Positions 14,733 through 14,810 of a stretch of DNA of 14,810 nt are shown here, in pieces. Position 1 is the first letter of the stretch, and each line of letters opens with the position of its first letter. A model generated the notes under the pieces. It was not told the origin of the DNA and searched no databases. It saw only the letters and a list, made by a program, of their open reading frames with translations. A program made the translations under genes and the position numbers. The DNA is from QYOJ01 sp043806735 (GTDB taxonomy: Bacteria; Bacteroidota; Bacteroidia; Bacteroidales; FEN-979). Where the stretch lies: the NCBI GenBank assembly GCA_043806735.1, contig JAZDGR010000067.1:1-14810 (forward strand), read 5' to 3'.

Positions 14733-14764
14733 GTTGTACTTCTGTGAAAAAAATGTTACTTTTG
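14733..14764 (+). promoter_or_regulatory. Bacteroidota promoter (GTTG-N20-TACTTTTG) for the gene at the right edge
   Basis: GTTG (14733-14736) followed after 20 bp by TACTTTTG (14757-14764) matches the Bacteroides -33/-7 pattern well. It is 20 bp upstream of the ATG at 14785, leaving a short A-rich leader without a Shine-Dalgarno sequence. Confidence 0.65.
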
Positions 14765-14784
14765 CCCTGTAAAAACAACCAACT

Positions 14785-14810
14785 ATGAAAACATATTTCC
14801 TTATTCTGTC
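14785..14810 (+). CDS. Start of a probable exported protein, cut by the window edge
   Basis: ATG at 14785 opens MKTYFLIL, the Lys plus hydrophobic start of a signal peptide, and the frame is open to the edge. It has a good promoter just upstream. Only eight complete codons are visible, so nothing more can be said about the product. Confidence 0.6.

Overview
The window looks like a piece of a Bacteroidota chromosome, possibly Bacteroidales; the order is uncertain. Three things point there. The promoter-like element TAnnTTTG, the Bacteroidota -7 box, lies upstream of the first gene of every apparent transcription unit. No clear Shine-Dalgarno sequences precede the start codons I inspected. A secreted protein near 11.4-13.0 kb carries a type IX secretion (T9SS) C-terminal sorting domain. 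No database search was possible, so all names rest on motifs and family knowledge.

Layout. 1-1678 (minus) is the 5' part of a gene for an exported protein of unknown function that runs off the left edge. It diverges from a three-gene plus-strand operon at 1801-7617 encoding a complete tripartite RND efflux pump: periplasmic adaptor lipoprotein, inner-membrane pump and outer-membrane channel lipoprotein. All key proton-relay residues and the channel-docking RLS motif are present. A separately promoted cytoplasmic TPR protein (7718-9910) follows. It meets head-on, with a 4-bp overlap of stop codons, a minus-strand PLP-dependent aromatic amino acid decarboxylase (9907-11340). Next comes a minus-strand operon read 14449 to about 11435: exported metallophosphoesterase, small outer-membrane beta-barrel, and a T9SS-secreted GH18 chitinase-like protein whose sorting domain is broken by an apparent one-base deletion. 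A tRNA-Leu(CAG) gene, a perfect 13-bp inverted repeat, and the first codons of another exported protein (14785 onward) close the window. No gene-free stretch exceeds 300 bp.

The most unusual structure is a set of degenerate tandem repeats with a strict 7-bp period at five places: all three downstream ends of the efflux genes, the start of the GH18 gene and the 5' side of the tRNA. At least four related heptamer families are seen. In the GH18 gene the array lies inside the reading frame. Three blocks of three heptamers (21 bp, 7 codons) encode the hydrophobic core of the signal peptide as a visible 7-residue repeat. This resembles the heptanucleotide STRR elements described in cyanobacteria, but here in a Bacteroidota-like genome and in one case co-opted as coding sequence.
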